Shown one piece after another: positions 1 through 9,443 of a stretch of 64,000 bases of DNA. This DNA is from an uncultured Nesterenkonia sp. (GTDB taxonomy: Bacteria > Actinomycetota > Actinomycetes > Actinomycetales > Micrococcaceae). Position numbers and translations under genes: made by a program. Under the pieces are notes generated by a model. That model had not been told where the DNA came from, did not search any database, and saw only the letters and a program-made list of their open reading frames with translations. The stretch covers positions 1-64,000 of the forward strand of contig CANLUC010000007.1 of NCBI GenBank assembly GCA_947494195.1, written 5' to 3'. Within the stretch, counting starts at the first letter, position 1; every line of letters begins with the position of its first letter.

Positions 1-84
1 GAAGGCCTCGACGTCTATCTGCACACCGCCACGCCACTACTTCCCCGCAATTGCTACACCCTCAAATGCGAAGAGCCACTTTAG
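1..84 (+). CDS. possible 3' end of an unidentified CDS (partial at window edge)
   Basis: Frame 1 reads EGLDVYLHTATPLLPRNCYTLKCEEPL then TAG at 82-84; no family recognised. Confidence 0.25.
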   Translation, partial: EGLDVYLHTATPLLPRNCYTLKCEEPL

Positions 85-317
85 TGCGGCTCCACTCGCT
101 GCTCCCTAACGTGTGATCAAGAGGCAGGCTTCATCTTCCAATATGGCGGTCGGTTGCGTGACGGGCTGACGATCAATATGGCATGCATGTATTCGAGGCC
201 CGTACATGGCCTATAAAGCACACAGGAATCGAGAGAAGAACCCTGATCCTGAATTCGACACTGACATTCCTGTAAGATAGGTGGACGTTCACTCATTGCA
301 ACCTTGGAGGACCAATA

Positions 318-1028
318 ATGGCCCGCAGGAATAAGGCCACTGCGCCTGAAGTCGACCAGCCAAAGACAAAGAAACCGTTCTACAAGCGGATCTGGTTCTG
401 GCTCCTTGTGATCGTTGTCGTGATCATTGCCGCTAGCACGGCCGGGTCTGGCGACGACACCGAACCTACGAGTGCAGACGGTCAGGACGCGGAACAGGAA
501 GCCCCTGCCGAGGAAGAGGCCCCCGCCGAAGAAGAGGCTGCTGCGGAAGAAGAGGCCGCTGCGGAAGAAGAGGCCCCCGCCGAGGAAGAAGCAGCGGCTG
601 AGGAGGAAGCTGAGGGAGGTGAGTCCTTCGGCATCGGAGATGAGTTCCAGGTCAATGACTGGACCATCACTATCGCGGGCATCGGTGAACGCACCGCAAG
701 CATTGGTGACGAATACCTCAACACCGAAGCGCAGGGTGAGTTCATGCCCGTTGACCTGGTCGTCACCAACGACGGTGATAGCGCGAACTACTTCTTCGCT
801 AGTGACTTCGTCGCAATAGACAGCCAAGACCGGGAGTTCAGCTATTCCTCCGACGCTACGATCTACGGCGCCGCTGACGGGGCGGTGTCTCTTCTGGACG
901 AGATCAACCCCGGCAACTCCATCGAGGGTCGCCTGTACTTCGACGTCTCCGCCGATGCTGAAATCGTCGCCCTGGAGATTAACGCTGGGTTCCTCTCAGA
1001 TCCGGTGCGCGTCTCTCTCGAGCAGTAA
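318..1028 (+). CDS. membrane-anchored DUF4352-like protein with Glu/Ala/Pro repeat linker
   Basis: GGAGG upstream; one N-terminal TM helix, (EAPAEE)n linker, C-terminal beta-rich domain resembling DUF4352. Confidence 0.75.
   Translation: MARRNKATAPEVDQPKTKKPFYKRIWFWLLVIVVVIIAASTAGSGDDTEPTSADGQDAEQEAPAEEEAPAEEEAAAEEEAAAEEEAPAEEEAAAEEEAEGGESFGIGDEFQVNDWTITIAGIGERTASIGDEYLNTEAQGEFMPVDLVVTNDGDSANYFFASDFVAIDSQDREFSYSSDATIYGAADGAVSLLDEINPGNSIEGRLYFDVSADAEIVALEINAGFLSDPVRVSLEQ
498..605 (+). repeat. in-frame 18-bp tandem repeat, six units (EAPAEE/EAAAEE)
   Basis: Six consecutive 18-bp units read directly from the sequence. Confidence 0.9.
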
Positions 1029-1050
1029 TAAGTAGTACTTAGATGGCCCG

Positions 1051-1095
1051 ATAAGGCCGGGGACCCTGCCGCAGCGGTGGCATCCCCGGCCTTAT
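1051..1095 (+). terminator. hairpin terminator after the DUF4352-like gene
   Basis: ATAAGGCCGGGGA ... TCCCCGGCCTTAT, 13-bp perfect arms. Confidence 0.75.
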
Positions 1096-1215
1096 TCTTG
1101 GTCGCGGCTCCCTAGGATCTTCGCACGTGAGTTGAACCGCGCCGCTCCATGACTGCCCCTGCTTCTATTGGCTGGGTATGCACATAACCAGTGCACCGCA
1201 GACAAAGAAGTTCAC

Positions 1216-2721
1216 TTAGCGGTCCGGCAGTAAACGGCCTGCTGTTAGCTGTAGCTGATGATTGCCCAGCTCCCCCGCCCAACGCTGGTCATGCGAGGCG
1301 ACCAACAGGGATCCCCCTGCGGAGGTGAAGCTGCGCAGTAGGTGGCTTAGTCGGGCCATCCCGGCCGCGTCACGTCCCAGTGTCGGCTCATCGAGCAGCA
1401 GCACAGCTGGCTTCATCAGCAGCGCGGAGGCGATGACGCAGTCTTTGCGCTGCGCCGGCTGGAGATCGTAGGGGTGGTCTTCGGCGTGGGCGGTGAGGCC
1501 GGCCACCTCCATCACGCGCTGGACATCCAGCTCCCGCTGCTTCTTCGCCTGGAGCCGGTCCGCGCGCTTGAGTCGACGCCCGCCGGGTCCCAGCGGGGTC
1601 GCGCGCATCAGCTCGGCGTGCACCGTGGAAGCCGAGAGCTGATCCCCGGGGTCCTGGCCCACCCAGGCGATATGGTTCGCCCGGCGGTGAGCTGGTTCCG
1701 CCGCGAGGTCCACCTCACCGGGGCCGATGATGCTGGCGCCGGGTTCTGTGGGGACCAGCCCCGCAAGGGAGCCGAGCAGGGTGGACTTTCCTGAACCGTT
1801 CGCCCCTAATATCGCTGTGACCTCCCCGGCGCGCAGATCTAGTTCGACGCCGTCGAGTACCTGAGCGGAGGCGCGCTGGACAGAAAGGTCGCGCACCCGC
1901 AGCAACACCTCCCTGCCAGGGCCCGGAGAGGAGTTCGGCGTTTGAGCAGACGTAGTCGGAGGGACCTCCACCTCGCGACGCGCGTCCCAGATCCCGTGTT
2001 GGGCCAGCTGAACCGGCGTGACCGAGCTCGGCATCAGGTGACCCGCACTGAGCTGACCCTCATCCACGAACAGCACGCGGTCGCATTCGGCGCTCAGCTC
2101 GTCATGCTGGTGCCCGGTGAGCAGCACGGCACCACCGGTGGCGCGGAATTCGCGGAGTGACCGGGCCAGCCGCCGTCGTGCGCTGTGGTCCAGCGACTGG
2201 GAGGGCTGGTCCAGCACCAGGACGCCGGGGTGCAGGGTCAGCAGGCTGGCGAGGGAGGTGAGCTGGCGTTCTCCGCCGGAGAGTGTGGACAGCTCGCGTT
2301 CTGCCAGCGCGGTGATGCCCAGTGCCTCGAGGCTGACCTGGGCGCGGTCCAGACAGTCTTGCAGCGGCAGGCCGAGCAGGCGTCCGGGAAGGGCGGCTTC
2401 CTCGTGCACGGTGCGGCTGAGTCCGGTGACCTGGGCCTCCGGGTCGTCGCCGAGCATTCCGATGCCGGCGTCGGTCGCCTTGCGGAAGCCGGTGCTCTTG
2501 CCGTGGTCGGTGAGCAGCCCGGCGACCGCGCGGGCCAGTGTGGAAGTCCCGGCGCCCTGTGGCCCGAGCACGGCCACGGCCTCGCCCGGGTGCAGCATCA
2601 GGTCGACGCCGGTCAGGGCCGGGTCATCGGATCCGCGGTAGGTGAAGCCAAACTCGCGCAGGCTCAGCACCGGTGGGGAACTCGGCGCAGAGGGTGAAGG
2701 CAGTGGCGAGTGTTCAGGCAT
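1216..2721 (-). CDS. ECF-type transporter ATPase with two fused NBDs
   Basis: Two ABC domains (LSGGE; GANGSGKST); start taken at MPEHS rather than the longer ORF start; adjacent to T and S components. Confidence 0.85.
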   Translation of the reverse strand: MPEHSPLPSPSAPSSPPVLSLREFGFTYRGSDDPALTGVDLMLHPGEAVAVLGPQGAGTSTLARAVAGLLTDHGKSTGFRKATDAGIGMLGDDPEAQVTGLSRTVHEEAALPGRLLGLPLQDCLDRAQVSLEALGITALAERELSTLSGGERQLTSLASLLTLHPGVLVLDQPSQSLDHSARRRLARSLREFRATGGAVLLTGHQHDELSAECDRVLFVDEGQLSAGHLMPSSVTPVQLAQHGIWDARREVEVPPTTSAQTPNSSPGPGREVLLRVRDLSVQRASAQVLDGVELDLRAGEVTAILGANGSGKSTLLGSLAGLVPTEPGASIIGPGEVDLAAEPAHRRANHIAWVGQDPGDQLSASTVHAELMRATPLGPGGRRLKRADRLQAKKQRELDVQRVMEVAGLTAHAEDHPYDLQPAQRKDCVIASALLMKPAVLLLDEPTLGRDAAGMARLSHLLRSFTSAGGSLLVASHDQRWAGELGNHQLQLTAGRLLPDR

Positions 2722-3496
2722 CGAGCACCCCCAGCAGGTCGGTGGCGGAGGGAAGGGGCAGCAGCCCGGCCAGCGAGGTGCCGACCAGCAGCAACGAGCC
2801 AACGACGGCGCCCCAGCGCAATCCGCGCTGCGCCGCCCCCTGGGGATAGAACTGAGCGGGGGAGGGCCTTGGCGTCATGCCGAAGCCGCGCTGCGCCAGA
2901 GCGTCGTGGCGCTGATCCAGCTGGGTGATCGCGGTGACCAGCAGGCCGGTGAGCACGCCGGTGAGCAGGCCCAGCCGCACGGACAGCTTCTCGGTGTTCC
3001 AGCCCCGGGCGGCGCGTGCCGCCAGCGCGGCCCGCACCCGGTGCTGGGCCAGGGGGATCAGGCTCAGCGCCGCTGCACAGACATACGCCAGAGCGAGCGG
3101 GACGCGCAGGGTCAGCAGGCCGTCGAAGGCGCGCGAAGGATTCGAGCCGATGGCGAAGAGCGCGCAGACCGCGATCATGGCCGCCACACGCAGCCACAGC
3201 TGGACCGCGAGCGCGAGCCCTTCCACCGTGACGGCGGCGGGGCCGAATTCCGCCAGCACCTGGACGTCGGTGCCCGGATAGAACAGCCCCTGAATGATGC
3301 CGACCATGACCAGCATGGGCCCGGCCAGCACCAGGAGGGTCAGCAGCCAGCTGCGAAAACGCACTCGTGGCGACACCGCCGCCCCGGCCACCGCGCAGAC
3401 GAGCACGGCGGCCGGGACCAGCGGGGAGGGAATCCCGTAGACGAGCAGAAGTGCGCAGCCGAGCAGGACCAGCTCAGTGGCTGGGTGCAGCCGCAC
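2714..3496 (-). CDS. ECF transporter T component (EcfT family)
   Basis: Hydrophobic protein with CbiQ/EcfT-like pattern next to ATPase and S component. Confidence 0.85.
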   Translation of the reverse strand: MRLHPATELVLLGCALLLVYGIPSPLVPAAVLVCAVAGAAVSPRVRFRSWLLTLLVLAGPMLVMVGIIQGLFYPGTDVQVLAEFGPAAVTVEGLALAVQLWLRVAAMIAVCALFAIGSNPSRAFDGLLTLRVPLALAYVCAAALSLIPLAQHRVRAALAARAARGWNTEKLSVRLGLLTGVLTGLLVTAITQLDQRHDALAQRGFGMTPRPSPAQFYPQGAAQRGLRWGAVVGSLLLVGTSLAGLLPLPSATDLLGVLDA

Positions 3497-4418
3497 GCGC
3501 AGGCTCCGCGGAGGAGGTGTTCCGGCGCCGCACCATCGAGTGCTCGGTGAAGGGGAACCGGCTGCGCAGCCGCTTGGGCAGCGCCGCGATCACCAGGAAG
3601 GCCAGCGCGAAGATGATGGCCTTGTCGGCCACATCGGAGCCGAGACCCTGGATGGTGGCGGCTTCCAGCATCGAGGAGCCAGCGCCCTGCAGGGCGGCGA
3701 CCAGGCTGCCGGTGCCCACACCGAGTCCGCCGCCGTAGATGAAAGCGGCCACAGGGGTGGCGATCAGTCCGGTGGGGATTCCTGCCACGGCGCCGGCAAT
3801 CACGGCCCACCAGATGCGGCGGAAGCCACCGAGCCGGGCGGCCCAGCCTGCGGCGGCGCCGATGAAGGCGGAGCCGGCGGTGAAGGCGATGACTGTGGGG
3901 TTGATGGTCACACCCCAGAGCACATTGGTGAGGATGCCGGTCAGCGCGCCTGCGGCGGGTCCGGCGATGACACCGATGATCACGGTGCCCAGTGAATCGA
4001 GGTACAGCGGGATGGGGGTCATGGTGCCGACGATCTGCCCGGTGGCGATGTTCAGCGCGATCATGACCGGCATCAGGGCGAGCACGCTGCGCGGGATCCG
4101 CGGAAGCGTGCCTGCGGCGATGAGTGCGGCGCCCAGCAGGTAGCCGACCATCACGCCGAGGGTGGTGTGCCCGAGATCGGCGCCGAGGGTGGCGGGCTGG
4201 CTGGTCAACACCCAGAGATAGGTGCCGGCGATGACGGCGGCCCCGGCGGTGAGCGCGAGGGTGGACCAGAGTGGGGGAGCGGGCCGGGTATGGGTTCCGG
4301 CGCGGTGCTGCGTGGAAGCCTCGTTCTTGAGTGTCGTGGTGGTGCGATGCTTCGGGGTTTCTCCGGGATCCGCCGCGGTGACGGACCCCTGCCCAGAGTG
4401 CGTGTCGGTGGGAGTCAT
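3474..4418 (-). CDS. ECF transporter S component
   Basis: Multi-TM protein, short overlap with EcfT ORF, ECF context. Confidence 0.8.
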   Translation of the reverse strand: MTPTDTHSGQGSVTAADPGETPKHRTTTTLKNEASTQHRAGTHTRPAPPLWSTLALTAGAAVIAGTYLWVLTSQPATLGADLGHTTLGVMVGYLLGAALIAAGTLPRIPRSVLALMPVMIALNIATGQIVGTMTPIPLYLDSLGTVIIGVIAGPAAGALTGILTNVLWGVTINPTVIAFTAGSAFIGAAAGWAARLGGFRRIWWAVIAGAVAGIPTGLIATPVAAFIYGGGLGVGTGSLVAALQGAGSSMLEAATIQGLGSDVADKAIIFALAFLVIAALPKRLRSRFPFTEHSMVRRRNTSSAEPARAAAPSH

Positions 4419-4419
4419 A

Positions 4420-5466
4420 TCAGACAGGTCCTTTTCTCAGAGTGTCGGTCAGGTGATCAAGGAACGCTTCAGCGTCCAGGCTGCGGATGATCTCCGCATT
4501 GGGCACTCGGCCCCAGCGGCCCAGCCAATCGGCCACAGTCTCGCCTCGTGTCAGGGTGCCGGTGAGCTCGATGTCGACCGCTGCCAGCTCGGTCTTCTGT
4601 GCCCAGGGAATTATCCCGTGTGTTGGGTGTGCAGACGAATCCGCGTCAGCCCCCTCTGTTGGGGAGGAGCTTTCACGTTGACTCCGAGCCCAGTGGATCG
4701 CGGCCGCGGTGACATAGGGATCATGGACGTGGGCGAGATAGCCGTGGCCGTCGGACTCGTGGAACTCGAAGTAGAACCGAAGTGCCTCGGCGAGCTGAGT
4801 CAGCCAGGCCGACCACTGCGGGACGGCGGGGTCGGCGAGCATCTGCTCCAGGCGCGCAGGCGTCAGCGCCACCGCCTCGGTGGCCTCGATGGGCCCGATC
4901 ACCGGCAGGTGAGTCGCCTTGCCGAAGGCATCGAGCACAGCCTTGGCCGCCTCCGGGTCATAGCTGATGTTCCACTCGGTGGTGGGCCGGGTGTTGCCGC
5001 GATAATTGAAGGCCCCGCCCATGATGAACAGCCGCTTCAGAAGCTGAGGCAGCCGCGGCTCCAAGTCCAGCGCGAGCGCGAGATTGGTGCACGGGCCCGT
5101 GACCACGCCGATCAGCTCACCAGGCTGGGCGTGGGCCGCGCGGACCCAGGCCTCAGCCGCGGACAGCGCATCCGCGGTGTTCGCACCGGTGGGCAACTGG
5201 GCGTAGCCGGTTCCGGTGTCTCCGTGGGTCTCCTCGGCGTATTCAGAGACCCCCGCCAGCGGGTGCTGGGCCCCGGGGTGGACAGGAATCTCGGCACGGC
5301 CCGCGAGCTGCAGCCAGCCCAGGGTATTGGTGACCACCTGGTCGGTGGAGACGTTGCCGCCGCTGGCAGCGAGGCCGAGGATCTCGACGTCGTCCTGGCA
5401 GAACAGCCAGCCCAGCGCCAGGGCATCATCGATGCCGGGGTCACAGTCAAGGAAGAGGGGGATCAC
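4420..5466 (-). CDS. inosine-uridine preferring nucleoside hydrolase family protein
   Basis: N-terminal DCDPGIDDA motif. Confidence 0.9.
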   Translation of the reverse strand: MIPLFLDCDPGIDDALALGWLFCQDDVEILGLAASGGNVSTDQVVTNTLGWLQLAGRAEIPVHPGAQHPLAGVSEYAEETHGDTGTGYAQLPTGANTADALSAAEAWVRAAHAQPGELIGVVTGPCTNLALALDLEPRLPQLLKRLFIMGGAFNYRGNTRPTTEWNISYDPEAAKAVLDAFGKATHLPVIGPIEATEAVALTPARLEQMLADPAVPQWSAWLTQLAEALRFYFEFHESDGHGYLAHVHDPYVTAAAIHWARSQRESSSPTEGADADSSAHPTHGIIPWAQKTELAAVDIELTGTLTRGETVADWLGRWGRVPNAEIIRSLDAEAFLDHLTDTLRKGPV

Positions 5467-5549
5467 CGTCCTATTGTGCCGGGTCCTGCTGAACAGCCCT
5501 TGACGAGGGCAATTGGTCTGTTCCTAAGGTGGGGCAAGAGGTGAGTGAC

Positions 5550-5861
5550 ATGACAGATTCAGCCCGGACAGGCGACGACGGCGGCGCGACGCGGGTATGG
5601 CCCCGGTGGTACGCCTGGCTCTTAGGGGATCCGGACAAGATGAGCCCTGGGCTCTGTTTCTTCATGGGTGCGGTCCTCCTCCTCCAAGGAGGTTTAGGCA
5701 CCTGGCGGTTCCTCACGGAGACCGGCTACGGATGGGCCCATAGCGTCCAGGTGCTCGGACCGTTGGTGATCGCGGGAGGCGTCTTCTACCTCTGGGCAGG
5801 ACTGCGGCTCCGTCGGCTCAGGTCTAGGACTGATCAGCCCACGTCGCCTGCAGTGCACTGA
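5550..5861 (+). CDS. small membrane protein, unknown function
   Basis: ORF with two predicted TM segments; start chosen at MTDSARTG. Confidence 0.5.
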   Translation: MTDSARTGDDGGATRVWPRWYAWLLGDPDKMSPGLCFFMGAVLLLQGGLGTWRFLTETGYGWAHSVQVLGPLVIAGGVFYLWAGLRLRRLRSRTDQPTSPAVH

Positions 5862-5889
5862 ACAGCGCGTTGCGTGAGAGCCCCGCAGA

Positions 5890-7077
5890 TTAGGAGGCGT
5901 AGCTCCCGGTCAGCAGCACGCCGCCGCCGTCGACTCCCTTGGCACCCTGGACGAAGTCCAGACCTGCCTCAGCCACGCGAGTCTCCTCGGAGCTGTAGGC
6001 GCTGACCTCACCCATGACCCAGGCGGACTGGCCGGAGGCTTGCAGGTGAGCGACGGCGTCGTCGGCCTTCTCGGCCGAGACCACGGCGATCATGCCCACG
6101 CCAAGATTCAGCGTGCGCTCCAGATCAGCCTGCGGGACCGAGCCGAGCCGCGCGATGAGCGAGAACACCGCGGGCCAGGACCAGGTCGAGCGGTCCACGG
6201 TGGCCATCAGCCCGGCGGGCAGCACGCGCGCCAGGTTCGCCGCGAGACCGCCACCGGTGACGTGGCTGAAGCCGCGGACCGGCGCCTCAGGGGAGATCTC
6301 GGCCTCGGCGGGGTCGCCGTTGAGTGCGGTGACCAGGTCCAGGCAGGGCTTGGTGTAGAGCCGGGTCGGCTCCAGAAGCTCCTGGCCCAGCGTGCGGCCG
6401 AACTCCTCGACCTCGCGCTCGTAGCCCCAGCCGGCGGAGGAGACCACGCGGCGGACCAGGGAGTACCCGTTGGAGTGGATGCCGGAGGAGGCCATGCCGA
6501 TGATCACGTCACCGGCGCGCACCCGCTCCGGGCCGAGCACTGCGGAGGCGTCGACCACACCGGTGGCCGCGCCCGCGACGTCGTACTCATCCTCGGCCAG
6601 CAGCCCGGGGTGCTCGGCGGTCTCCCCGCCGATCAGTGCGGTGCCGGTCTCTGCGGCAGCCTTCGCGATCCCGGAGACCACGGCGGCGATCCGGGCCGGC
6701 TCCACCTTGCCTGTGGCGATGTAGTCCGTCATGAACAGCGGCTTGGCGCCCATGACCACGATGTCATCGACCACCATGCCGACCAGGTCGAAGCCGATGG
6801 TGTCGTGGATGTCCATGGCCTGGGCGATGGCCACCTTGGTGCCCACGCCGTCGGTGGAGGTGGCCAGCAGCGGCCGCGGCAGGCGCTTGAGCTCGGACGC
6901 ATCGTAGAGCCCGGCGAAACCACCGAAGCCGCCGAAGACCTGCGGGGTGTGCGTGGCCTCGATGTGGGCCTTCATGAGTTCGACGGCGCGGTCTCCCGCC
7001 TCCACGTCGACTCCGGCAGAGGCATAGGTGATCGGAGCGCCGGAGCCTGCTTCGGCGCTGGTGTTCTGAGAAGTCAC
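5890..7077 (-). CDS. purM: phosphoribosylformylglycinamidine cyclo-ligase
   Basis: YASAGVDVEAGDRAVELMK and DGVGTKVAIA motifs; next to purF. Confidence 0.95.
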   Translation of the reverse strand: MTSQNTSAEAGSGAPITYASAGVDVEAGDRAVELMKAHIEATHTPQVFGGFGGFAGLYDASELKRLPRPLLATSTDGVGTKVAIAQAMDIHDTIGFDLVGMVVDDIVVMGAKPLFMTDYIATGKVEPARIAAVVSGIAKAAAETGTALIGGETAEHPGLLAEDEYDVAGAATGVVDASAVLGPERVRAGDVIIGMASSGIHSNGYSLVRRVVSSAGWGYEREVEEFGRTLGQELLEPTRLYTKPCLDLVTALNGDPAEAEISPEAPVRGFSHVTGGGLAANLARVLPAGLMATVDRSTWSWPAVFSLIARLGSVPQADLERTLNLGVGMIAVVSAEKADDAVAHLQASGQSAWVMGEVSAYSSEETRVAEAGLDFVQGAKGVDGGGVLLTGSYAS

Positions 7078-8642
7078 TTCTTGGCCTCCGCCAGGGGGGT
7101 CTCGTCGAGTTCGAATTCAGCGTCGGGGCCCGGATCGCAGCCGCCGCCGGGGTTCTGCGTGGAACCGGCGTCGGTGGCTGAGGGCGTCTCCAGCAGCATC
7201 TTGCCGCGCCGGCTCTCCGGGGGCAGCTTGATCGGGTAGACCCCGGAGAAGCAGGCGGTGCACAGCGTGGAGCGCGGCTGCTTGGTGGCCGCGATCATGC
7301 CGTCCTCGGAGATGTAGGCCAGCGAGTCCGCCCCCACCGCCTGGGTGATCTCGTCCATGGTGGCGCCATTGGCGATCAGCTCCGCGCGGGAGGCGAAGTC
7401 GATCCCGTAGAAGCAGGGCCATTTCACCGGCGGGGAGGAGATCTTCACGTGGATCTCCGCTGCGCCGGCCTCCTTGAGCATCCGGACGATGGCGCGCTGG
7501 GTGTTGCCGCGGACGATCGAGTCATCCACCACCACCACGCGCTTGCCGCGGACCACGTGGTCCTGCACGTTCAGCTTGAGCCGGATGCCGAGCTGGCGCA
7601 GCGTCTGCGAGGGCTCGATGAAGGTCCGGCCCACATAGGCGTTCTTGATGAACCCCTGAGCGAAGGGGAGCCCGGAGGCCTCCGCGTAGCCCACGGCCGC
7701 GGGGGTCCCGGACTCCGGGACAGGGATGACGATGTCTGCGTCGTGGGTGTCTTCGCGGGCCAGCTGGCGGCCCATCTCCACGCGGGACTCGTAGACCGAG
7801 CGGCCGTTGATGTTCGCATCCGGGCGGGCCAGGTAGACGTACTCGAAGACGCAGCGCGACGGGGTGGCGGCGGCGAAGCGGTGGGACCGCACGCCGTCGG
7901 AATCGATGGCGATCAGCTCGCCGGGTTCGATCTCGCGGATGATCGAGGCGCCCACGGTGGCCAGTGCTGACTGCTCGGAGGCGACCACCCAGCCGCTGGC
8001 GAGCCGGCCCAGCACCAGCGGACGGACTCCGTGCGGATCCCGTGCGGCGTAGAGCGTGCCCTCATTCATGAACACCAGGCAGAACGCGCCCTCGAGGGTG
8101 GGCAGCAGCGCGAGCGCCTGCTCCTCCAGGGAGTCACCGGGCTGGTCCTTGAGCAGTGCGGTGACCAGCGCGGTGTCTGTGGTGTTGCCCTGATTGAGCT
8201 CGCCGAAGTCGGCGCGGCCGTGGCGTTCGAGGATGCGATCGCGCAGATCCGCGGAGTTGGTGAGGTTGCCGTTGTGTCCCAGCGCCACGGTCCCGTGCGG
8301 GGTGTCGCCCAGGGTGGGCTGGGCGTTGGACCACTGGCTGGCGCCGGTGGTGGAGTAGCGGCAGTGTCCGACGGCGATGTGCCCGGTGAGTGAGTTCAAC
8401 GTGGATTCATCGAAGACCTGGGAGACGAGGCCGATGTCCTTGTACACCCGGATGCTCTTGCCGTCCGAGGCGGCGATCCCGGCCGATTCCTGGCCGCGGT
8501 GCTGCAGAGCGTAGAGCCCGTAGTAGGCCAGTTTGGAGACTTCTTCCCCGGGGGCCCAGACCCCGAAGACGCCGCATTCATCCTGCGGCAGTGGGTCCTC
8601 GTCGAGGAGGTTGAAATTCAGCCGGCCATCACTCCGAGCCAT
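7074..8642 (-). CDS. purF: amidophosphoribosyltransferase
   Basis: DECGVFGVWAPGEEV N-terminus, VVVDDSIVRGNT PRPP motif. Confidence 0.95.
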   Translation of the reverse strand: MARSDGRLNFNLLDEDPLPQDECGVFGVWAPGEEVSKLAYYGLYALQHRGQESAGIAASDGKSIRVYKDIGLVSQVFDESTLNSLTGHIAVGHCRYSTTGASQWSNAQPTLGDTPHGTVALGHNGNLTNSADLRDRILERHGRADFGELNQGNTTDTALVTALLKDQPGDSLEEQALALLPTLEGAFCLVFMNEGTLYAARDPHGVRPLVLGRLASGWVVASEQSALATVGASIIREIEPGELIAIDSDGVRSHRFAAATPSRCVFEYVYLARPDANINGRSVYESRVEMGRQLAREDTHDADIVIPVPESGTPAAVGYAEASGLPFAQGFIKNAYVGRTFIEPSQTLRQLGIRLKLNVQDHVVRGKRVVVVDDSIVRGNTQRAIVRMLKEAGAAEIHVKISSPPVKWPCFYGIDFASRAELIANGATMDEITQAVGADSLAYISEDGMIAATKQPRSTLCTACFSGVYPIKLPPESRRGKMLLETPSATDAGSTQNPGGGCDPGPDAEFELDETPLAEAKK

Positions 8643-8967
8643 GCGCAGGTGTCCTCTCTGCAGGTTCGGAACCTTGGGCTTCGAACTTCTGCAGGTCATA
8701 TGTGCGGGTGCGCTTCCGCGAGCGCCAGTCGATCAGCAGCCAGGTCACCGCGCCCAGGGCCAGCCCGGGCATCGCGAACGCGACTGTGAGATATCCCAGC
8801 GAGCCAGCTGTGGTGTAGTCCTCGGCAGGTCCGGTCACCAGGATCACGACGACGGCGGCCACCACGGCCACCAGCACCCCTGCGATCAGGAAGGGGCTCA
8901 GCCGGGGGGTGGGGCGAACTGTCACCTGCCGACGCGTGGACGCGTCGGGCTGCTCGCGTGAAGACAT
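8629..8967 (-). CDS. small two-TM membrane protein
   Basis: ORF overlapping purF start; hydrophobic segments. Confidence 0.55.
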   Translation of the reverse strand: MSSREQPDASTRRQVTVRPTPRLSPFLIAGVLVAVVAAVVVILVTGPAEDYTTAGSLGYLTVAFAMPGLALGAVTWLLIDWRSRKRTRTYDLQKFEAQGSEPAERTPAHGSE

Positions 8968-9058
8968 ATCGACCATGCTACCGGCCCTGCCTGGGTGTCC
9001 TGCACCCTGCGGGGCTCGTTGAATGGGGGTGTCTGTGACGGCTGGGCTCCGGCCCAGC

Positions 9059-9430
9059 TCAGCGGCTGGTCCGGCCCGCCGTCAACGGCAGCAGGGCGGA
9101 GAGATCGGCTCGGGTGCCGGAGGCGGAGACGCGTGCTTCGGCCACCGCGTCCGTCCATTCCGTGGCGCCGGTGGCCAGTTCCAGCCAGGTCTGCGGGGCG
9201 AGCTCCACCACATTGGGGGGAGTGCCGCGCGAGTGCGTCGGGCCCTCGACGCACTGGGTCACCCCGAAGGGCGGGACGCGCACCTCCACGGAGTTCCCCG
9301 GCGCCACCTCGGCGAGCTCCTCCAGAAGGTAGCGCACGGCCGTGGCGAGGGAGGAGCGGTCGGAGCCGCCGCCCTGCCAATGCAGGACGGCGGCTCTTCC
9401 CTTCTCCGTGGAGATGCGACGTCGGGCCAT
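9059..9430 (-). CDS. sterol carrier family-like protein
   Basis: Resembles conserved actinobacterial protein near purF (RPPFGVTQCVEGPTHSRGTPPNVVE pattern). Confidence 0.6.
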   Translation of the reverse strand: MARRRISTEKGRAAVLHWQGGGSDRSSLATAVRYLLEELAEVAPGNSVEVRVPPFGVTQCVEGPTHSRGTPPNVVELAPQTWLELATGATEWTDAVAEARVSASGTRADLSALLPLTAGRTSR

Positions 9431-9443
9431 ATCTATCGCCTGA

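Noticed and set aside
6900-6912. TCGTAGAG inside purM as a fourth palindromic element copy
   Set aside because: Only an isolated 8-mer in coding sequence; no other arms.
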